Shown here: positions 39,501 through 49,569 of the stretch, in pieces
Position numbering within the stretch: position 1 is the first letter of the stretch
How the letters are laid out: the number at the start of each line of letters is the position of its first letter
NCBI GenBank assembly: GCA_964059195.1
Contig: CAXKWD010000011.1
Location: 31,420,566 to 31,484,565, forward strand
DNA from: Ectobius pallidus
Lineage: Eukaryota > Arthropoda > Insecta > Blattodea > Ectobiidae
Direction: 5' to 3'
DNA length: 64,000 bases
Notes under the pieces: generated by a model
Told to the model about the DNA's origin: nothing
The model's database searches: none
Seen by the model: the letters and a program-made list of their open reading frames with translations, nothing else
Program-made: the position numbers and the translations under genes

Positions 39501-42500
39501 TAAAATACTACAATATGCACTTAATCTGTAAGGTGATCATTTTTACTGTAAGAAAGCGTGGTCTACCTATTGCCAACTAATGCTTATTTAACCTCGGTTC
39601 TCCAACCTCAATTCCCCAGACATCCAGAGCATCACAATCCTGAAAAGTTTCCAGTAGTATTGGTGAGAAAAACACAATGTTAAGGCTGAGAAAATTTCTC
39701 CAAAAGTTGTATCGTTCGTACATAGCTAAGACATTTTGAAAGCCAGAGATATGCAGAAATAGGAATTGTTATAAATATTATGAATACATGTTCTGAAAAT
39801 CATTGTTTGTGAAGGATTAAATAACTTCCCACGAGTTAAAAGTATTAAGCATATTTGGACGGCTCAGTGCCATCAAGAAAAGTGCTAATATTTGTGTGTA
39901 TTGACCAGCAAAGATCGTATTCTATCTAAGCCAAACATGACTAACAGCCTTGCTGTATCATTTACAAACACAGTTATGGCTGCTAGTCATGTTTCGGGTA
40001 GATAAAATACAATTTTTGCTGGTCAATACACACAATTATTAGCACTTTGCTTGATGGCACTTAGTCACCTCTGGCACTGAGCCGTCCATTTAAAAAAATA
40101 AATAGTAACATTTTTCCACAATATAAACTTCTGACCTGTCATCTTTTAAAAATGGCTTTAAAAAAATGCACAAAACCTCACAGGGAGGTAATTGCACAAT
40201 GGAGGAATAAAATAATAAGCTGATGGGTTAATGAAAATGTTAAAAAAAATTAAAAAGTAAAAAAGAACAAACAAACAAACAAAAAACATAATTTGTACTG
40301 TCATGAACAGTATCATTGCATTTTTATATATCCAATCAGAGAATAATTGGTTTAGATGAAAGAAATTATGCCGATGTTCGGTGTGCGTTTCTTAATGAAT
40401 AATGAATAATTGACATAAATTTGATTGCACATAGATGCAATGAAATTGAAGCGATAAAAAAGAAACCATACATATATGACGACATACACTTATAATTGAT
40501 CAAATTTCTGCATATTCTTAAAATTGATTGGCCACTGATTCATGAGGTGATAAGTTATAAATATTTTTTAGATTTTAGATACGTAATATACTTGTTTTTC
40601 ATTAAGTTGGGTATCATTTTAACTTACAATTATGCTTATTTTACAGAAACTCGATTTTGGCTTGCTCCGGTAATTATCGTTATATCTCTTCTTCTGATTC
40701 CTTTGTGGGGATGGTTTGCTTCCAAAAACAGATACACAAAGGAAGTACTAAAGAAAGGCTGGTCACCTGTGATATTTGCCATGGCAATCAGCAGGTAAGC
40801 ACAATTTTTCTACTATTTTTTAATAGATATTTTCATTGGATTAATCATATACTCTCACATAATGTAGTAAAACTTTGATAAGGTGCTTTCTAAGGAATCA
40901 AACAAAAATGTACTTAAGTGGAAGAACGTTTGTCAGAGGTGGCTTAACACTGCTGTGTCTAAATATGGGTGCAAGGTATATAGCACTGAAGGAATTGCAA
41001 AGGAGATAACATTTTAGCTTCAAACTGTACTCTCTAAGTGCAGCATTATATTATTATGGGAATTTGGTAGTTATTTTACGAGATTCAACATTGTTACAGA
41101 CGGAAACCATTTCTGCAGATGTCAGTTGTCAACAGAAACTGTAAAACACGTCTTATTTGACTGTCCATTATTCGAAAGAAGAAGGTTTAGTCTTGAATTG
41201 CATGCTTCTCAGTGTGAGAAAACATTTTCCAACTAGAGAATTCATTAGTTTTATAACTTACATTCACGATCAACTATAATTGATTCAACATACTAGCTAA
41301 TTTCAAACCCAGGTCCAACTCTTTCCACCGGTTATGGATATAAGTTGATAAAACTATTGTTAAAACTTTGGTACAGTGGATAAAATTACCTTGAACAGTC
41401 ACTACGTTTCAGCCTGACCTCCAGGCCTTCAAGACTCATTTCACCTGAGGAAGGCCTGGAGGTCAGGCTGAAACGTAGTAACTGTTCAAGGTAATTTTAT
41501 CCACTGTACCAAAGTTTTAATAATAGTTTATAATTGATTACTTATTTAATGTTTGAAGTAATACAATTGTTATAATTAGTTTGTAAACTACAACCCTGAC
41601 ATGCCTCTGTGGTGAAATAGGGTTTCCATCCCTGGAGATTAAATAAATAAAATAAATATTATTCGGAGAAAATACAGGCAACTGAAATACTATATGCCTT
41701 AACCCATTGGCGCACTTCCCCGTGTGCGGGACGGGCGAAAAATCAAAGTCGAAACGCACTTTGCCGGCTGCCAGACGGGTTGAGCAACCGACACCTTTTC
41801 TTGTAGTTCTAGCTTTCTCCGAGTAGATGGCATAACATTCCATATACCATTTTAAAGCTGAATAAATTCTCTATGCAATGGTATGCAATATGATATGCTT
41901 CATATCGATCTTCAATGTATAAATCGATCGTGAATATGTGGTCGATATGCACTTTGGCGGCTGCCAGACGGGCTGAGCAACCGACACCTTTTCTTTTAGT
42001 TCTAGCTTTCTCTGAGTAGATGGCATGACATTCCATATACCATTGTAAAGCTGAATAAATTCTCTATGCAATGGTATGCAACACGATATGCTTCATATCG
42101 ATCTTCAAGGTATAAATCAATCGTGAATATGAGGTTATTCCCGCTTTCCGTAAGTAGATGGCATGACATGCCTTATTAGCGTATTATACCCACACAAGTT
42201 ATCTACCTTATTGTATTCAACACAATAAGTCAAGTTTAAGTTATAAATCGATATAATGATCACGTGATCATGGGATTCCGAGGCACTCAGTTCGAAAAAT
42301 GGCTTTGAGGAAGAAATTGTGTGTGGCGTTCCAGACTGTTTTAGGGTGTATCACACCACAAAATACCTGTAAACAAACATTCTAGGGATCAACAAAACAT
42401 CACAGCATAAAAAGTGGTATGCAGTTTAGTCCATAAAATTGAATTTGCATGAAGTAATAATAAATGTAAAGAAATCAATTTTTGCCTGAAAATATTAGTG

Positions 42501-45500
42501 TTTATGGGTGCGCTGTGCATAAGAAAAGTAGTGTGCCAATGGGTTAACCAATCTGCCTCTCAAGACTACCTGCTCAGTTTCCTGGGAAAAACGTTTGTTG
42601 TGATATGCCTTGGACAAATGAGCTTTGAGTCCCCACCCCCCCCCCCCCCTTCTGACAAGGCTACAAAATGTGTGTATTATGTTTAAGTTTTAAAACAAAG
42701 ATTCATTATATTCAGCAAAGCATTAGCACTACTATATTTTTCATCAAGTATTTTAACCAAACAGATTAATATCCAGACCTGATATTTTGGCACTCCAGGT
42801 GTGCACAGACCCTTTTATTTGATGGGGGTTGTGAAGACAGTTATGCATATGATATGTACCTAAGCTAAACATTCTGATATTCAACTGGCAATGCATGTAA
42901 ATTTCCAATTATAGAGCTTTTCAGTGTAAAGTTTCAGAATTATATATTTCTATATACATTTTACTTAGATTATGTTTGTACTTAATATCCAATATCTTTG
43001 CATAAAAGATTATTACAGTTTTATTTAAAAAATTACTGTCCGAAATTATTTTGAATTCTCAAGACTAATGGTCAACTGGAGCTTTCAGGCAAATGAAAGA
43101 ATGAAAAAAATGTTAGCGTATAGGAATGTGAAATGAGCTCCTGCAGTATTTTATACTTGGTTCCTGTATACCTTTATGTTTTGTGAATTATTATTGATTT
43201 TTCTGCATTTGGGCTAAGATACTATTTGTTGTTTTACAGTGTTGGAGGACTCATCCTGGACTTCACTGTCTCAAGCTTTAAGGGAATAGCCGTATTCCAA
43301 CCAGTTATCAATGGTGTAGGAGGAAATCTTGTAGCAGTACAAGCAAGTCGTATCTCCACGTCATTACATCGTGATGCTCGTCTTGGAAAGCTACCTCATT
43401 ATGCTTCAAATATTTGCCTAAATCCTATCACTGCCTTTTGTGGTCTGGGTAAGTTATTAAACGTAAAACCTCTCACCTTTTTTTGGAATACCTCAGGTCC
43501 ACAATTAACCTCTTAACTGAATAGCCTGAGTATTCTCAGGATTTTAAATTTTACAAAAATTTAGAAGCCCAAGATATTCTTTGTAAGGTGGCAACTTCAA
43601 AACCCGAATGCATTTCTCACATTCTGTAGCCACGTTCACACCTGTCCAACATTTCTGGGCACAAGAGGCATGCGCCTGTCACGTGGAGATGCAAGCCGGG
43701 GCATGCAATGGTGCAAGGTGAGGCATGCGTGGAGTCCGTGCACAAGGACCACTTGCGCAGGTGCACGTGGGTGCAAGTAGCTCCCCATTTGAGACGGGGA
43801 GACACTTGCAACAGACGTGCATCTTCCAACGTTCTGTTCTGATTTTTCATTATGGCGGAGTGGTCTAATGAAAAGAATATTGAGTTCCTGGAAGATTATC
43901 ACTCTTGCCCATGTTTGTGGATGACTAGCTCCCTGGACTACAAGGACAGAATAAAAAGGATTCCTTGCAGTTTCTAAGAGACAAATATGCTTTGGGAACA
44001 ACTTGATCAGTGCTAATGTAGGAAGGATTCTGTTAATGTGTGCTGTGTTTCACAGTGGATAAAAGGTAATTGTAGGGAAAAAGTCCTGAAAGAAACAGAA
44101 GCAGTGAAAGTAAGCAAGGAAGTTGCATTCTGAGGACAGATATGTGTTGAATAACAAGATAACAATTAGTAATCTGATTTGTTTTCATGATATGGCCATT
44201 GTGAATCAAAACTACTGTAGGCCTATTACGGAACAAACTTTGAACATCATTTTTTTCAAAGGAAATAAGACTGTACACAGTAGCAAATAGCATTATTCAA
44301 TACACATGAGGTGAAACCAAAGGCTTGAATTTTTAAAATATTTCTTTTGCCATACTATTAAATTTGCGATATGTAAAGACAAGTTTTATGACCTAATTTT
44401 TAAATACCTCCCATAGTTTAGGCACAATTTATTTTTGGGCTGTCTTGTAATTTTTTTTTTTTTTTTTTTTTTTTTTGGGGGCATTGTACGGTTTAAGAAT
44501 AATTTTGTTTACAATATTTTTCCATTACAGGTTCTGTCTTTTCTAATCACTGTCATTTGAACTTTCAACTGGTTTTTCACTTCCATGCCATTTTTGCACA
44601 TTGTAGTTGAATGCTACCCATAGATGAGAAGACATTTCACCCATCTTACTGTTGTTTTTCGAATTTTACTTTTAGGGCAGAACAACAATACAGTATCCAG
44701 AAAAAATAACAATACAATGATACACTCGAGTAACACGAATGGTCGACATGTGACTCAGTTCATTGACATGTACCACATCTGCTGTCTGTAAGAGAATGAG
44801 ATATTTGAACACTTCAGATCTTGTATCAACTTATTCCATGATTGAGTAGTGAAAGGTATACATTATCTCACTCTATTGGCTTCAGTGGTAAACAACAAAA
44901 CACATTTTGAAATCAGAAAGGAGCACAGTGCTCACACGTTGACCAACGACGGGTTAACAATCTTTACTAAAATGTTTTTAATTGTAGTTTGATTTTTTCT
45001 ACAGGAGGACATGCAAGGACTTCAAGAATCTTGTTGTTGATGGCCATTCCTGGCCACTTAGTTTTCTCTTATGCAATCAGCTCCTTCCAGGCTGGTCACA
45101 CTTCACTCACACCAACGTTTCTGCTGGTGTATCTCACAGCTGCACTTCTCCAGGTAAGTACATTGTATCTATTAATACTTGAGATGGAGATTTTACATAC
45201 ATACTTCACTAATTACAGAAAACTAACCTGAACATGTTTCGAGCCTGCCTCTAGACTCATCCTCAGCTATACTCCATCTGAGGTTGAGACAGCAGCTGCG
45301 ACACCTGGCAGATGTTTAACCAATCTCTTGATTAAATCATCTTCGGCGGGTATTTCAAAATTCATCAGCTGGTCTTTGTTTTTGTAGATGTATGTTTTCT
45401 CCCAAACTGTGAGTTGCTTATGTCCGTACACAAACTTTTTAAGTTCCAGCTCCAAATTAATTTCATGATCTTCTTCCCACACATGAGCGGCTATAGCTGA

Positions 45501-47261
45501 TTTTTCAGTATGTGCATATTTTATGTTTCTGATGTGTTCTTTAGCCCTTACATCCAAATTTCTTTTAGTTTTACCAATGTTTTTCAGACTGCAATCTTTA
45601 CAATTTAATTGATAAATACCTGATTTTTTGTTGTGAGGGATTTTCTGAATGTTGGTGGATCTTAACAGAAATTAATTTGGAACCGGAACTTTAAAAGTTT
45701 GTGTACGGACATAAGCAACTCACAGTTTGGGAGATAATATCTACAAAAACAAAGACCAGCTGATTAATTTTGAAATACCCGCCGAAGATGATTTAATCAA
45801 GAGATTGGTTAAACATCAGCCAGGTGTTGCAGCTGCTGTCCCAACCTCAGATAGAGTATAGCTGAGGATGAGTCTAGAGGCAGGCTCGAAACATGTTCAG
45901 GTTAGTTTTCTGTAATTAGTGAAGTATGTATGTGAAATCTCCATCTCGAGTATTAATAGATATTTTGCAACTTCAGTATATAAACTTCCTATTTTTTTTA
46001 AATACTGAAGTGTGTTTCTTATTTAGCAGTGTAAGCAAACATTTAGAATCTGTCCAGGGTATTAGGCTTTTTCATTTTAAGAAATACTAAATAGGTTGAT
46101 AAATATGAGGTTAGAACCCTTTGATCAATAAAAGCAATTATATTGTTTATATAAGAAAATTAAAAAAATCATGTTGTTTGCTTGAAGGGGCAGTTTAACA
46201 CGTAATTTTAGATTATATATGCAGTACTTAGATTGATGTTAACACTAGTAGGACAGTACTGGTCATTTTGACCAGTGCACAAACTTTAAGGTATAAAAAA
46301 ATGAACAGGTTTTATTTTATGTCACCTATATTTCATTACTTTTAATGAATTTTGGTGATTAACAATCCCTACTTTTTATCGCCCACAAGATTAGAAATAT
46401 TAATATTATTTACCTAAAGGACTAGGAGCAGTCATTTTGACCAGCACAAGCTAGTGTGAGTTTTATGTTTGCAGTCATGAACAATGCATTTATTTGCCGC
46501 TTAACTATTATTTATTATGAATTATGTGTGTGCATAATGTTTTTGATAGAGATAGTGGGTTGGACTAAACTCAGAATCATTGAGAAAGATAGTTTGTAAA
46601 ACTTTGATATTTTGAATTCACTAAAAACATTTAAGCTTGTAGGCTATGTAAATATTTGTTTTTCTTCTTTCTTTTCAAATATAAAATGGCTGTAATAATT
46701 AATACTTATTGATGCCTAAATTTCAAACATATAAGTTGGATATATTGAGTAATAAATTAGTTGAAATGAAAAACTGTTTTATAATGATGAAAAGCTCTTC
46801 AGGTCAAAATGACCGATACAGTATTTCTAGAAGTCAAATGATGTCAATCCCCCTAGTGTTAATCTAGTAGTGGAGTTTTTTTAATAAACTCCTCAAGAAT
46901 TTCAGTTATTTGCTGCCACTAAACATACATTTTCTCCTGCTCTGGAAAGTGTCAAAAAGTTTGTTCAGATTGCAAGTCCAAAAACAAACAAACAAAAAAC
47001 TTTAAAATGGATAATAATAAAATATGTTTTGTTTAGAATTCATTTTCTTTAAGTAATTTTTTTTTTTTTTTTCAGGTTGTTCTACTGTTGTACATATGCC
47101 ATGTCATGATTCACTCTATGTGGACAAGGAAAATAGATCCTGACAATTCAGCCATTCCGTATTTAACAGCATTGGGAGATCTCCTTGGGACTGGTCTTCT
47201 AGCTATTGCCTTCCAGTTTCTCTACCTCGTCGGTGACCGTGACAGTGACGTCGGAGATTGA
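33055..47261 (+). CDS. SLC41A: SLC41-family (MgtE-type) magnesium transporter, 8 coding exons, 490 aa
   Basis: Likely a plasma-membrane or organellar Mg2+ transporter. Coding exons are 33055-33363, 36262-36441, 37493-37637, 39018-39164, 40647-40794, 43240-43448, 45005-45153 and 47076-47261. All introns are GT-AG and the phases (0,0,1,1,2,1,0) join without a stop, giving 1473 nt. The N-terminus is hydrophilic and basic ([10 protein letters not shown]). The rest has about ten membrane segments. Two MgtE domains repeat the same plan: [20 protein letters not shown] with [16 protein letters not shown] in the first half, and [20 protein letters not shown] with [16 protein letters not shown] in the second. 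Length compares with about 510 aa for human SLC41A1. Which of the A1-A3 paralogues it matches is not decided. The ATG at 33055 has A at -3; the frame is open upstream, so an extra coding exon cannot be excluded. TEs fill the introns but spare the exons. Confidence 0.93.
33481..33549. repeat. (AAT)n microsatellite in intron 1
   Basis: About 22 AAT units. A degenerate AAT-rich continuation follows the MITE at 34052-34200. Long open frames of poly-Leu, poly-Ile or poly-Asn type here are artefacts. Confidence 0.95.
33550..34051. mobile_element. hAT-type MITE inserted in the (AAT)n tract
   Basis: TAGGGATGGGTCCACGATAC and GGTACTGACCCATCCCTA are inverted ends. ATAATAAA flanks both sides (33542-33549, 34052-34059), an 8-bp duplication, though the microsatellite makes this less decisive. 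The interior has repeated GGTATCGAGTATC. Confidence 0.78.
34501..35180 (+). pseudogene. Degenerate hAT (ZBED/GTF2IRD2-like) transposase remnant
   Basis: Broken plus-strand frames read [19 protein letters not shown] near 34520. Near 35030 they read [30 protein letters not shown] and IPYFNKIV. These are characteristic blocks of the C-terminal half of ZBED5/GTF2IRD2-like hAT-derived proteins. Many stops and frameshifts. It lies in intron 1 of SLC41. Confidence 0.75.
35209..35690. mobile_element. pogo/Tigger-like MITE in intron 1
   Basis: The ends CAGTAGAGTCCAGCTATTC and ATATCGGGACTCTACTT are inverted and flanked by TA (35207-35208, 35691-35692). The interior has GTTCGG...GGAATTCGG motifs near both ends. 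No coding capacity. Confidence 0.72.
35693..36261. other. Rest of intron 1, nothing recognised
   Basis: AT-rich intronic sequence up to the exon 2 acceptor. Confidence 0.45.
36262..36441 (+). CDS. SLC41 coding exon 2
   Basis: Acceptor TTTTGCAG at 36261, donor CAG|GTAAGA. 60 codons, phase 0. Contains the first MgtE signature [18 protein letters not shown]. Confidence 0.93.
36676..37060 (-). pseudogene. Mariner 3'-end fragment in intron 2
   Basis: Reverse-strand mariner end (CATCCACAAAGTAAG...) and C-terminal coding. It aligns with the mariner at 53900, including CAGATACAGCAAGTGTTCAGC and the block near TGTCATTTCTTGAGGTGTAG. One-ended and broken. Confidence 0.7.
37083..37402 (+). pseudogene. 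CR1/L2-like retroelement C-terminal fragment in intron 2
   Basis: The plus strand reads [20 protein letters not shown], a stop at about 37230, then [20 protein letters not shown]. This matches the C-terminal pattern of CR1/L2/Jockey-group RT proteins (LFK..KIL.LP...IF, ... Y...KIFN.LP). Short and broken. Confidence 0.6.
37493..37637 (+). CDS. SLC41 coding exon 3
   Basis: Acceptor TTTAATAG, donor CTTG|GTAAGT. Encodes two hydrophobic stretches ([29 protein letters not shown]). Confidence 0.9.
37638..38310. other. Intron 3, first part
   Basis: No recognised element. A short (AT)n tract lies at 38294-38312. Confidence 0.45.
38320..38752 (+). pseudogene. CR1/L2-like retroelement 3' end in intron 3
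   Basis: An 82-aa open frame (38327-38575) with [20 protein letters not shown] and [20 protein letters not shown] matches the conserved end of CR1/L2-group RT proteins (the H..TR, then N.LP..L pattern). A 3' UTR and a (TGAT)n tail at 38724-38751 follow, as is usual for these elements. 5'-truncated. Confidence 0.72.
39018..39164 (+). CDS. SLC41 coding exon 4
   Basis: Acceptor TTTTCCAG, donor ATAG|GTAAAT. Contains [20 protein letters not shown], the second conserved MgtE block of the first half. Confidence 0.93.
39361..39590. mobile_element. One-ended hAT MITE fragment in intron 4
   Basis: GGACCTGGGATTTTAGGCTC followed by TTAGTTTTAGGCACC and GGCTTTTAAAA matches the left part of the MITE at 6267-6925. 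The right end is not found. Confidence 0.7.
39857..40087. mobile_element. Foldback MITE in intron 4
   Basis: The ends GGACGGCTCAGTGCCATCAAG and TGGCACTGAGCCGTCC are inverted. The arms extend through GACCAGCAAAGATCG and TTTTTGCTGGTC to a short loop near 39950. Non-coding. Confidence 0.75.
40088..40646. other. Rest of intron 4
   Basis: AT-rich, nothing recognised. Confidence 0.4.
40647..40794 (+). CDS. SLC41 coding exon 5
   Basis: Acceptor ATTTTACAG, donor GCAG|GTAAGC. Encodes [20 protein letters not shown] and the link to the second MgtE domain. Confidence 0.9.
41097..41232 (+). pseudogene. Non-LTR retroelement C-terminal Cys/His fragment in intron 5
   Basis: The plus strand reads [20 protein letters not shown], followed by [11 protein letters not shown]. 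The C-x-C...H-V-L-x-D-C-P motif is typical of the end of R1/Jockey-type retrotransposon ORF2. No RT part remains. Confidence 0.65.
41351..41529. repeat. Inverted repeat of a Penelope-like terminus (locus C)
   Basis: Two 80-bp arms (41351-41430, 41450-41529) with about two mismatches and a 19-bp loop. The right arm carries CTGAGGA, a stem-loop and GAAAC. Confidence 0.75.
41445..41474 (+). ncRNA. Hammerhead-like core, locus C
   Basis: CTGAGGA (41445-41451), a 6-bp stem II with one bulge (AGgCCTG/CAGGCT), then GAAAC (41470-41474). Activity is not shown; stem III and the cleavage site are unclear. Confidence 0.42.
41703..42543. mobile_element. piggyBac-like MITE (TTAA site) in intron 5
   Basis: CCCATTGGCGCACT and AGTGTGCCAATGGG are inverted ends, each bordered by TTAA (41699-41702, 42544-42547). 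It holds a 193-bp tandem duplication (41756-41948, 41949-42141). Other TTAA-targeting families are possible. Confidence 0.8.
42548..43239. other. Rest of intron 5
   Basis: A C-run lies at 42634-42649; nothing else recognised. Confidence 0.4.
43240..43448 (+). CDS. SLC41 coding exon 6
   Basis: Acceptor GTTTTACAG, donor CTGG|GTAAGT. Contains [20 protein letters not shown], the first signature of the second MgtE half. Confidence 0.93.
43627..44060 (+). pseudogene. Harbinger-associated MADF-domain remnant in intron 6
   Basis: From the ATG at 43852 the plus strand reads [18 protein letters not shown], then LDYKDRIKR and a stop. [11 protein letters not shown] follows in another frame. This is the start of a MADF (Adf-1-like) domain, common as the accessory protein of Harbinger elements. 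GC-rich sequence with a GTTCACACC-like start lies upstream. Degenerate. Confidence 0.62.
44061..45004. other. Rest of intron 6
   Basis: It contains a T-run at 44451-44476 and no recognised gene. Confidence 0.4.
45005..45153 (+). CDS. SLC41 coding exon 7
   Basis: Acceptor TTTTTTCTACAG, donor CAG|GTAAGT. A Penelope-like remnant begins only about 12 bp after this exon. Confidence 0.92.
45236..45266 (-). ncRNA. Hammerhead-like core, locus D left copy
   Basis: Minus strand CTGAGGA (45266-45260), stem II, GAAAC (45240-45236), directly after the stop codon of the GIY-YIG frame. Confidence 0.42.
45267..45657 (-). pseudogene. Penelope-like GIY-YIG endonuclease domain fragment
   Basis: The minus strand reads [19 protein letters not shown], then [20 protein letters not shown] and [11 protein letters not shown]. 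These are the GIY, (Y)IG and R..EH blocks of the GIY-YIG nuclease at the C-terminus of Penelope-like reverse transcriptases. The stop TAG directly abuts the hammerhead-like CTGAGGA. The RT domain is missing. Confidence 0.8.
45862..45892 (+). ncRNA. Hammerhead-like core, locus D right copy
   Basis: CTGAGGA, a 6-bp stem II (GAGTCT/AGGCTC with one G-U), then GAAAC. Confidence 0.42.
46243..46858. mobile_element. piggyBac-like MITE (TTAA site) in intron 7
   Basis: CACTAGTAGGACAG and CCCCCTAGTG are short inverted ends bordered by TTAA (46239-46242, 46859-46862). GGTCATTTTGACC, or one half of it, recurs at 46263, 46432 and 46803. Confidence 0.68.
47076..47261 (+). CDS. SLC41 last coding exon with stop
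   Basis: A long T-run and TTCAG precede it. Encodes [19 protein letters not shown], ends [10 protein letters not shown] and TGA. The 3' UTR follows. No convincing AATAAA was found before the retroelement remnant at 47803; one AATAAA lies at about 48435. Confidence 0.92.
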   Translation, partial: VVLLLYICHVMIHSMWTRKIDPDNSAIPYLTALGDLLGTGLLAIAFQFLYLVGDRDSDVGD

Positions 47262-47802
47262 GCATCATCAAAGCATGATGCAGCGTTCCTATTAAATTTT
47301 GTGCCTGATGTGTTATGTTTGTAAATGAGTAGTGAGTTATGAAAGTCTAATCATCATACACTACAAATATTTGTGTGCCATGAAGATATTTTGAGATACT
47401 ATATGAGTGGATTTTATTCGGAAACCATTAAGGTAATTTTTTAAAGAAAAGTTTTTACAGATTTTAAATACGTATCCCTTTCACTAGATTTATTTAATGG
47501 CTGTGCAAACTTAAAAAATTGCAATCTGTATTTTTTAAAAAAATGCAGTCTAATTTGCAAGATATTTGAAGACAGAAGTATGTGACTTCATCATTTATGT
47601 TCAAATTTTATTCTAAGTATGAATATTTTTAATGTTCATACCATTACCAAAGCATTTGAACGGACAGTTGTGCCAGTATTGATTAGGAAGATAATTTCAG
47701 GCTTATTGCACCACCATAACTTTACACGTGTAGTTATGTATATTCTCATATACACATATGATAACCTCCATTTGATAAACCATATGATGTGTGTGTGTGT
47801 AT

Positions 47803-48132
47803 CTAATGCTCTGGAGTTAACAATGAAGTCATTCTCCTTCTTGCTTCCCAATATTTAGAAGTCAGGTCTTGATAATCTTGAAGAGCTGCACAATGTTCTA
47901 GATGTTGTTTATCCATTTCAACTTCTTGACAACACAGTATACAATTTGGAGAAGTAAATGTTCCAATTCTATGTAGGTGCTTTCCTAGGCAGTCATGTCC
48001 TGTAGTAAGTCTCATACTAGCAACTGCAGATTTTCGTGGTAGGTCTGGTATTACTAGGGGGTTTTCTAATAGTATTTTTATATTTCCGTTTCCCATTTTT
48101 TCAGTTAATTTAGCACTGTAGGTATCATTCAT
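47803..48132 (-). pseudogene. Non-LTR retroelement ORF2 C-terminal fragment
   Basis: The minus strand shows MRLTTGHDCLGKHLHRIGTF, then CILCCQEVEMDKQHLEHC. The L.TGH..L...L.R.G, C..C......H...C pattern is the end of I/Jockey/R1-group proteins, after the RNase H region. It overlaps the area expected for the SLC41 3' UTR. Confidence 0.7.
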
Positions 48133-48474
48133 TTTCTTTTTTATGATCCTTTTAATTGATTCATAAGAAAAGGCGTTTGTTTCTTTCTGCTTAATTGTGC
48201 ACCCTTTCTTTGCTAATCATATGATAACCTCAATAAGTATAGGTAGATGATGCTTTGTTCTGTGACAGTATTCTTGAGGTCACTTATCCTTCTTGTATTT
48301 ATATATTGTAATGTGAGTTGGCCCTTTTAACATACTGGGAGAAAAATACATAATTATATTGTGGAAAAATTCATCCTCAAAATTCTATTCTTATTAAACC
48401 TGTTCAAATTCTAACTGGGTATACACTATATACAATAAAGTACATTTTAGGCGCCTTTTTAATATAAATCATTA

Positions 48475-48850
48475 TTGTTTTATGTTTTGTTATAATCAGT
48501 GCTTTTCTTGGAAAAAGGTATTTGGTGGAACTTTTTTCTAGATGTCGATAATCATGTATTGATATTTCATTATGGCAAATTGTATAAGATTCAAATGTTA
48601 TCTACATTTTTATATTTATTTTAATCTATGACTCCCTAGTGGGTGTACACTGTGGCTTCAAACACTTGTTTTATGTTTTGTTTTTCTTGGAAAAAAATTA
48701 TTTGGTGGAACTTTTTTCTAGAAGTCGATAATTATGTATTGATATTTCATTATTGCAAATTCTATAAGATTCAAATGTTATCAACACTTTTATATTTATT
48801 TTAATCTATGACTCCCCAGTGGGTGTACACTGTGGCTTCAAACACTTTGA
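48475..48850. repeat. Tandem duplication, period about 191 bp
   Basis: TTATTTGGTGGAACTTTTTTC, GTATTGATATTTCATTAT and GTGGGTGTACACTGTGGC recur in both units (48475-48665 and 48666-48850) with few differences. Confidence 0.92.
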
Positions 48851-49487
48851 CGAATGCTCTTTGTCTTTCTAGCTTTCCTCTCTCGATAAAAGTGCCATCT
48901 TCCTGAACATCTTCATTGGGCAGAACTGCATATGCTTATTACTTTTCATATGCATATCCAAGTTATATTTTCTTTTGTAACTTTTCCACAAAGCCTGCAT
49001 TCGTATGGTTTTTTATCATAGTGCACACTTGCATGTTGCTGCATTGACCACATTAAGTAGTTTTTACGACCTTCAACTCTATTTTGTTTCTTCTTTTTCC
49101 TTCTCGCGTTTGCTCAGTCCTGGAAGATGGGGTTTACTTACGTTCACCAGAAGCTGAATTAGGGAGAAGTATTCCATGGATGGCATGAGGTAGACTTCTG
49201 AAGGTGTGTTGGAAATGATACCATCTGGACATGTAAAATTGCCCAATATTTTCTCGGGATAGACATGAGATTCTGGATACTTGATACTTGATTCTGAGTG
49301 GCTGGTTCTGGATATATAGTTGTAGCCAAAAATTATGGGACCAAACTTGAGCAAGGATTGATGCTGGTACCTTGCATTCCGGACACTCTTCCACCCTTTG
49401 TCAGTCCATTAAAAGATAGGCAATTGTATCTGTTGGCATGTAGCAAACTCTGCTATTGTATGGATCATGAGTGCTTGCTGAGATGTG
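48851..49487. other. No gene seen
   Basis: Short open frames on both strands without recognisable motifs. Confidence 0.4.
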
Positions 49488-49569
49488 AAATTTGATTCTT
49501 CAGTGGCAGTGGTGAATTTTTGCCATTGAGATTGGCAAAAATCACCGCTGCTACGGAAGAATCAAATTT
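49488..49569. repeat. Hairpin repeat
   Basis: AAATTTGATTCTTC...TTTTTGCCA and TGGCAAAAA...GAAGAATCAAATTT are inverted with a short loop. Confidence 0.8.

Larger units (their letters stand above)
45166..45962 (-). mobile_element. Penelope-like element remnant with inverted 3' ends (locus D)
   Basis: A minus-strand 3' end (45166-45472) and a plus-strand inverted copy (45669-45962) flank 196 bp of unique coding. Homology to locus E continues past the right arm to about 45990. It lies in intron 7, starting about 12 bp after exon 7. Confidence 0.8.

Noticed and set aside
43617..44001. Minus-strand 121-aa and 77-aa frames rich in His, Arg and Cys
   Set aside because: They oppose a GC-rich Harbinger/MADF remnant and have no family motif.
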